In this document: one piece after another, positions 56,701-64,000 of the stretch
How positions within the stretch are numbered: the first letter of the stretch is position 1
Layout: each line of letters opens with the position of its first letter
Source of the DNA: Daphnia pulex
Lineage: Eukaryota > Arthropoda > Branchiopoda > Diplostraca > Daphniidae
NCBI RefSeq assembly: GCF_021134715.1
Contig: NC_060022.1
Location: forward strand, 1,555,001 to 1,619,000
Direction: 5' to 3'
DNA length: 64,000 nucleotides
Translations under genes and position numbers: made by a program
Notes under the pieces: model-generated
Told to the model about the DNA's origin: nothing
Database searches by the model: none
What the model saw: only the letters and a program-made list of their open reading frames with translations

Positions 56701-59700
56701 CCCTTTTGCCGCTGTGTCTGGATGGATGGAACCCTGGGCCCCCCTGACTGACTGGGGCTGTGCTGTCTAGTGGGTGCCACATGACAGGAAACAGGTTCCA
56801 AAACATTTGCTGGCTGCTGTTGGCTGCTGCTTATATGGCCCTTTTCATATAGTATAAGCATCCATTTCTACACACATGCAGAGTGAGAGGGGAAACAGGC
56901 GTTAGTTTCCACACCAGCCTCCCTCTCACGCGTTTATTATTCCCGAAAGAGTCCGCGCGAGAGTTCCTCCTCCTCCTCTTCGTTGCATACGATAAACAAA
57001 CGCCGCCCGTTACCGCATTCCAATCTGGCACGCATCAAAAAGAGCCGCAATTTGATTTATTGTCCGTGATGGCACGTCAGTCTGGGCCTATTCCACCAAT
57101 AGTTTAGACAAGTGCAGAAAACACTAGCGCCACTTTTGAATTGAATAACAAATAATTCTTCCATTTAGTATTCTTTTCTGACATTATGACTCATTAAGAA
57201 ATAGGGTAAAACGATCGGGTAACTAATAATAGAAGCCTCTTATTATTATAAGAGACCATAAAGGCGAATTCTCAGAATCTATAAAATAAAAAAGGAGATT
57301 TTCACTGGGCTGTACAGCCCGACCAAGTCTTAAATTGTGGCTTATAGTGTATATGTCGCATGAGCGGGTTCGATTAGAGTGTCGGTGACTCGCACCAACG
57401 CCTCTTTCATCGTATTAGAACTTTTTATCCCGTGTGCGGCGTCCCCTTGTGTCGCTCCTGTCCATTTCCACAGCACACCTGCCCCCCTTTGGTTTTGTAC
57501 AAGACATTTGATATTACCGAGCGGCGGCAGCCCAGAACTGACCGGCGATTACGAATGCGTCATCATCGCCAGCGAACACAAGGCCGAAATAAAAATAATT
57601 TCTTCCCTTTCCCTTTTTGGATAGCATTAAAAAAATACTAAATAACATAATCCTCTTCTTTTACATAAACTGGTACTAGTATATAGAGGAAAAGATATTT
57701 TTTGATAAGCTCTCGATCACGAAACCTTAGACAAATTTGTCGGTCTATAGTCTTTTATAAGATATCGCTCGGCCGCTTATTCACGCCGTAAACTAAACTT
57801 TTTAGTACCGCCGCACGTCGGACGTAGTTTTTTTTTTTTTTGTTTGCGGTTATTCGTAATCCCCGCGGGAATCCCGCGTGAAAAAATTCGTCGGGGATGC
57901 ACAGACAAAAGACGCGGACACGACCGAGAGATGGCAATGGAGATTGACCAAATTCTTTTTGAATATTAAATAAGGAAAAGTCGAAAATTCATATTAAATA
58001 AGGTCAAAAATTTCAATTTGAATTCCATCCCGAGTTAACATCTAATCAAACAAAACAGGAAATAATGACAAACTAATACGGAAAATAATAGCGCAAAATA
58101 GTTTTCCTAATACAAATTTCCAAGCGAATGAAAATGAATAGAGACTGAAAGAATTTCTCACCTGGTCGACACATTTAGCAACGCCATCAGAATTATATTA
58201 TTCAGCCTTTTACATCTAATCATAAATTCTGCATGTGCAGCAGCACCACCGGTGCTAACTGCTAATACAATCCGGCTGCCGGGGCTAATATAATATTAGC
58301 GAGGCTTCACTATGTGTACCTATGTGTGCGTTTTATTAGCCGACACACCTACACAATGTCAATACACACACGCAGGGGGGGGGGTCTATAGAAAGAGATC
58401 AGGTGTCAGATAGGACCCGATCGATATTCCCATACAGAAATGGGAGAACAACTGTCAATTCGATGCAGATGGATTGAGAATAGGACCGGATAAAACATGA
58501 AAATCAATGGCCAACTGTATATAGATGATACAGCACACTGGGGAATAATAAATAAGCGATAGATATGGAAAAAGGTGAAATTGAATAGTTCCAAGAATCC
58601 GACAGCCCATCATATGGCCTACATGTGATATATTCTGGTGGATATGTATGATAGACCGACTGCCCTATCTATCCACACCCTTGTGTTCTCCCTCTATGCA
58701 CCCGCCCATCATCATTATTCAAATATTATTTTTTTCTTCTTCTTCTCAAAAGAAAAGAAAAAAGTAATAAACGTATATGTGTGTGTGCTGGCCTGTTCGA
58801 TTCTTCGGCTTCGTCTATTATTTACAAGTTTTGACGTTGATGCGTCTCTTATCAGATTTAATTGTGATCGATTGTGTACTGTAATTGCGATTCGGACATG
58901 ATTTTCTGCCCGGAGAAAATTGCGATGGAAACACGGAACCAAACCGAATTCCATCGAAATATAATTCAAAAAAAAAAAGGAAAACACCCAAATTGATGGG
59001 CTGATTTTATATTTGCTGCTGTTGGCTACTTCCATGTAGCAATGATGATGATGCATCGACCTGTAATGGCGATCTGAAAAACCTTAAAAAATAAAAGGGC
59101 GTCATCAGTTTCAAAATTCAAAAGGCCATAGGTGTCGCCAAGTCTATCCAAAAACCCATCCGCCCTATATCCATGTGTGCAGCTATCATATAAATAGCCC
59201 AAACAATTTAACGATCTCTTTCTCTCTCTTTTGTCGCGTTTGACGACGTCCTTTGTGAAAATTTATTGGCCACTCTTTTATTCTCCTTCTTCTATTGTTT
59301 CTTTCTTAAGGTTCTGCTTCTTTTGTTTTGCGACCATAAACAGAAAAAATAACCAACCGAATTGGACACGTGCCAATCTTCTTTTGCTGTTGTTGCTCTC
59401 TCAGTCGATATCTTTTTTTGGCTTTGATTCAAGGACTCTGCTCTGGTCGGCTATCGCACTCTACTTTGCATACATCAGACACACAATGCATTTCGCCTAT
59501 CTCCTGTTCCATTTTTCTACAAATTTTCCGGTTAATTATTGATTAAAAAATAAACCAGAAAAGAAGTGCGTGATTATTTAAATGAAGAGCTATAGACGCA
59601 ACGGCGGCTCGTTTTATTCAAATATAATTAGAGCCGAGTGTAGGTAATAATCAACAGCAGCCTTAAGTGCATGTACACTGGGCGGTATCTCCTTTATGTG

Positions 59701-62700
59701 TGTGTGTGTGTATACACTGAGCCTTTTAATCATGAAGACGTAATGGACTAATAACATGCGAAAATTCTTGGCTGATGAGCAAATCACGCCAAACAACAGC
59801 CAAATTGTTTACCGATGATGTAACGTGTACAAGTTGTTGTCCCTGTGTGTTGCGTCCATCATATCGCCATACATGGTCTTGGATTTTTGGGTGGAATTTC
59901 CACCTTTGGATCAGCACAGGTATATATATGTGCAATTGCGCCACCTTTATTTGTACATGAATCACATTTTGTCTTTTGCCAAAAAGTCGACAAAGAATAA
60001 ATCTGTTACGTAATTTATTTATAGAGTATCATAGAAAAAAGAAGAATAGATGTTCAAAACCTGTGAGACTGGCTCGATTATTTATTCGGTGATAATCCAT
60101 CACTTTAGGTCGGATTATTATTCTGTGTGATGATGTATTGATTATACAGTTTCCTCCTTTAAAACCATCTTCTTCTTTCTTCCATTAGGGGGAAATTCTT
60201 CCAATCTCCAAGGGTTGTTGATGCAATGCCCTCTGGCACATCTCGATATGGCGGTACTGTGTGAATACAGAGATTAGGTACTACACCATCTGATCTTAAT
60301 CATCCGCTATGTAGTGTAACATCTTATGTGAATATAATTTCTGTAAAATTCTAGTTAAGTCTGTTCTACCGTTATAATTCCTCCATTTGATATAGAAATA
60401 ATAACCATTTGATTGGATTCTTTTGGGGGCCACAATTACCTTTCAATCACCGGCAATGATCCATCAATAATCTATAAGAAACACGGGAGACTCGCCCCAC
60501 AATGGGGAGGATTCTCATTCCACAACAATATAACAATGCACCAAGCTGTTATGTATAGCGTAGAAGAATATCAATTTTCTATTTGCTACTATTTTCACGG
60601 TTCGTTTAGTTCAAGAAGAATAGGTGGCTGGATTATACAAGTCTTTGTCTATTTGGCCGGAAACGAAACAGAAGGAGAACATTCGTTTTTTCGTCTCTAA
60701 GAATTCCAACGTCATTTCAGCGGGGCATTCCTTAATCATTTCTCGGAATAAAACAAGTCTAGAATTGAATTGAGGAAATGTATCATTTCGGCTTGACGTT
60801 GTGCATTTCGCCACAATGGGGAATAAACCGCACACACAATGACGCACGTTGCTTTGATATAAATTTAGTTCATCCATCGGTTGAGGCCGGGTGACGACGA
60901 CATTTGAATGAGAAAATGAAAATCGCCCACAGGCGATTGAATCATTATTATAGCCGGGTGAACAAAAAAATAATAATCAAAAAATTCTTTCGCCGCTGTT
61001 GGTGGTGCTGTGCTGTGCTTTGATTATCATACGCGTTGCGTGTTTTGTCCGTCTATGAATTTAACATGACGTCATTTTCATTTGCGCTGGTTCCGGCTTC
61101 TCACATATATATTGTTTTTAAAAAAAGGGAGAGAGAAAGGATATTTTGCATCACGACCGGAAATTCGTCATGCAGGTTTAAAAATACCGTTTCGCGTAGT
61201 CTATGCGGGCGATCGGCCAAGAAAAAAGGAAAAACGAGAAATCGCCGGTTTCCCATTTCCCGGGAAATTCGAATATTCCCATTGTGACGTCATCATTTTG
61301 AGTGGGAAATATGACGAATATCCGCCCCAATCATTTTTCCGTAGAAAAATGACCTGTCGTCTATTCGTCGTAGAAAGTCAAATAGTTATTGGGATTACAT
61401 CACCGATTGCCTTTTTGTTTCTTTCAGATCCTCCCCTTTAATCGCAGGAGCTGCTGCTGCTGCTGGTCCGTGTGCCAACTGTTGCTGTCGGCTTATACAC
61501 AAGTGAACACACATATGCGCCGAGAGTCTATATGTGTAGTCGAATTTTCTACCTGGAAATATAATAAGGTAGCCAGCCCATCATATACCTGTTTCTTGTG
61601 CGAGTATGGTCGTTCCTTTTTGACTGGAGGCAGCCAGCCAGCCAGCCAGCAGCCAGCAGTGCATGACCATTTAAAGTCATAGACTCGTTTCTCTCCTTCG
61701 TCCTTGCTCCTTTCCAACGTCATCCTCTGGAAAAATAAAAAAGCTTCTCGTCTTCCATCCTTATAAGCCCAGCTCAATATCACCTGCCGTTGGTCTGCAG
61801 AGAAAAAAATCAGACGTGTGGCACCCATGGCTGTCCTTATGCCTTTCAGACAAATGACATCAGAATCAAACTTTTCAACAAAATGTTATTATTACTTGAA
61901 TTTTGTTGTGGCTATGAATCTATACGGTTGAATTGTCTAATGTTACATGGGCCTGTGGGTGGTCCTTATCGCAGCTGTTATTCAATCGCCATATAACTAT
62001 ATAAGATATGTCAACAGACCAATTTCGCAATCACTTGTGGCTCGTGCGAGTGATTCGCCCAATGGTGACTCGTCAATTGGTTTGTTTTCATCGTCAAGAA
62101 TTTCAAAAAAGAAATGCGCCATCGATCTGTCATTTTACATTTGACTCTCCTTTGAAAGTCACCAGAAGAAAAAAGAGTCGGTCAATTGTAAATGCAACTC
62201 ACGTCCATACCTCTTCTACATTTCAAATGAAACATCCTTGTGAAGAATTAAACGTACAGACGAAACATTTTTGCCCCTCGTCTCAAAAATTTGTTTATTT
62301 TTTTATTTTATTTAATTTAAAAGAGAAAAAAAAATGCAACATTGAGGACCTTTTTCCTTCGGGCAGCCGAATAAGGCGATGGTTAGTGTTCTTTTTTTAA
62401 GAGATGCGGGCCCTGAGGGAGGATATCTTTCCTTACGAGTTATTTTTTTATTTTATTATTCTCCAAGGTTTTCTTTCATTCTCCTTCGTCTCTTCACGTT
62501 CGCCCGTTTCTCTTTTTTTTTCGTGTTACAACTAAACAAAAAGTCTTGAGTCGTGAATTCAAATGTTCCAGCCGTATTCCACATGGAACACCACCAGACT
62601 CCGCCTCCACCAAAGCGCTGCGAGGCATGCTGACCAAATAACAGCTGAGAGCGAATAGAACAAAAACGACTGTGGTCTGCTGGGTGGCGCTAGTAGCATG

Positions 62701-63284
62701 ATGAAAAAGGTTCTCAGTTCAGTTGCAACCGCCGTCGTTGTCGGGTCGCCACTTTTCTCTCGCCTTAAATATTTCAATTGGCAAAAATAAATTTCTTTAA
62801 ATTTTAAATTGACTTTATTGAACATTGGCAGAAAATTATCCAATTGGATAATTTTTTTAATTAAAAGAAATTTTGAATTAATAATTGTGCCACGTGTGAA
62901 AAATAGGATTACCAACTCAAGTGGGCCGGCCATTCCCAACGTGTTCAGTGTGTGTGCGTGTGTTTTTGTTGTCCTTGTGACATCAACTTCTTCTTTTGTT
63001 AAAGAAGAAAACTCTGCACACGAAACCCCCCCCCCCCCAAAAAAACAACAAATTTGGTGACTGCTGCTGCTGCTGGGTGGAGTGTGTGTGTGTGTAGGTT
63101 GTTGTTGTTGCTTGGGAGCAGATCGTTCCTGCCTAATATGGTCCTGTTCTCGGCTTGGTCCCTTTTACTTTGAAGCTCCACGCCAGAAAAGAACTTTTCT
63201 CGATCCACTTGAAGGAAATTGGCACACAATTCGAGTGACGTCATTCGTGTTCATCTCCTCCAGCCCTAGGAATATATCAGAAAG
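53708..63284. other. Gene desert upstream of the integrin alpha gene
   Basis: About 9.6 kb with no supportable coding gene. Visible are many simple repeats (poly-T near 57829-57842, GT-rich runs at 59698-59710 and 63084-63096, poly-C at about 63028-63038, CAGC/CAGCC runs at 61629-61656) and CTG runs near 61450. Several moderately long open frames (55458-55721, 57379-57624, 60413-60700, 62008-62400) have no signal peptide, motif or splice support. This most likely contains the promoter, a 5' leader and distal enhancers of the integrin gene, but that is inferred from position. Confidence 0.35.
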
Positions 63285-63436
63285 ATGACGACGCCATTGA
63301 TGGTTTTATCGCTTTTATTGGCGGTTGAAGTATTGGCGTTCAACGTGGACATCCCCAGCGCCTTGACGCATCGGGGACCCAGCGGATCCTATTTCGGATT
63401 CAGTGTCGACCTCCACAAGGATCGAGGACTCAACTG
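63285..63436 (+). CDS. Integrin alpha subunit, first coding exon (partial)
   Basis: The ATG at 63285 gives a signal peptide (MTTPLMVLSLLLAVEVLA), then FNVDIPSALTHRGPSGSYFG and FSVDLHKDRGLNW. This is the FNxD...GPxGSYFGxSV opening of the first beta-propeller blade found in integrin alpha chains. The exon ends TG|GTAAGC at 63436. The rest of the gene, with the other FG-GAP repeats and calcium sites, lies beyond the window. Integrin alpha chains pair with beta chains as adhesion receptors for extracellular matrix; the GSYFGFSV form does not by itself fix the subclass (laminin- or RGD-binding type). Confidence 0.87.
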
Positions 63437-64000
63437 GTAAGCCCAATTTTTCATTTGGCACAAAATTATGACGTCATCCAGGTGGTGAAAACATTTCCAA
63501 GTGGTAACGGTACACGTCCAGTTCTCGATAGGCCGTGACCGGTTCAACTTTTGAACGAACGGGCAATTTGATAGGGAAGGAAAAACGTGTTGTTGTCGCC
63601 CACCCATAACGAATCAAAATAATTCCGTAAATGGTCGAATCGAACTTTCTGAACGCAATTTCTCGAATTGACCTAAAAGTGAGTGTGAAATCTGACGAGA
63701 TGAAGAATGAGCAAACAGCCTCTCTTGCCACAGTCGTGTGTGCAACAGCAGAGCTATCTCTCTCATTCAACTCCGGCCATTCCGGCTCCTTCTTCTTCTT
63801 CCACTAGCGTTTTATAAATAACTTTTTCAGCCGCCCGTTCGAAATCTTTTTTCTTGTTGCAGCTGCACTTTGAGACGAGGCCAAAGTAAAGAAGAAAAAA
63901 GTGTAGAGATGTATAACGCCTCTTTCTTTTTTTCTTTCTCGGCTGCTTCGTGTTTTTCTTCTTTTAACAGCTTCCTCCTCCTCCGTTTCCCCCCCTCTCA
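63437..64000 (+). other. First intron of the integrin alpha gene
   Basis: From the donor at 63437 to the window end no second exon is recognisable. It is pyrimidine-rich toward the end. The minus-strand open frames here are not supported. Confidence 0.5.

Noticed and set aside
57379-57641. Two overlapping frames in the integrin-upstream desert
   Set aside because: No ATG in context, no motif and no partner exons.
60413-60877. 95-residue plus and 88-residue minus overlapping open frames
   Set aside because: Composition looks somewhat protein-like, but there is no signal, motif, splice context or paralogue; the overlap of two open strands points to chance.
61629-61656. CAGC/CAGCC run as a possible hairpin or regulatory repeat
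   Set aside because: It is a simple microsatellite without inverted partner or conserved context.

Overview
The window looks like a compact arthropod genome, most likely a branchiopod crustacean of the Daphnia type. This is inferred from gene density, short GT-AG introns (about 60-100 bp), the mix of conserved housekeeping genes with arthropod gustatory-receptor, astacin and sushi-receptor genes, and AT-rich spacers. No ribosomal RNA, CRISPR array, retrovirus-like or other virus-like element was seen. Gene models were built by hand: exons were joined at GT-AG (twice GC-AG) sites where the reading frame and the known family sequence agreed.

Layout. 1-2.3 kb: non-coding, with degenerate ~350-400 bp tandem repeats. 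2.3-9.4 kb: a housekeeping block with the GK5-type FGGY kinase (-), HYPK (+), mitochondrial ribosomal protein uL16m (-), then a five-exon gustatory receptor (-). 10.3-12.4 kb: TATA promoters and a probable three-exon gene for a 91-residue membrane-anchored or secreted peptide. 12.7-17.3 kb: two adjacent minus-strand type I membrane receptors with sushi domains, one also with a fucolectin-like domain, both with YxxPhi motifs in the cytoplasmic tail.

17.3-23.1 kb: mostly gene-free, with a segment duplicated 31 kb away. 23.1-39.7 kb: a cluster of five paralogous genes (called here A to E) for secreted or membrane proteins. All share a very hydrophobic segment followed by a poly-Gln tract and then a poly-Asn tract. 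I do not recognise this family; it is the best candidate in the window for an undescribed system.

39.7-44 kb: a degenerate tRNA-like sequence, the queuosine-tRNA galactosyltransferase (B3GNTL1/QTGAL) gene, and coilin in tail-to-tail arrangement. 46.3-48.5 kb: a trypsin-fold gene whose catalytic serine is replaced by Glu and whose protease domain carries a Thr-rich mucin-like insert. 50.7-52.1 kb: a short astacin metalloprotease. 52.7-53.7 kb: second copy of the duplicated segment. 53.7-63.3 kb: a gene desert with simple repeats. 63.285 kb onward: the first coding exon of an integrin alpha subunit, cut by the window end.

The genes do not form one pathway. The housekeeping genes sit in tight head-to-head or tail-to-tail pairs, while the receptor, Q/N-family and protease blocks are tandem or lineage-specific expansions.
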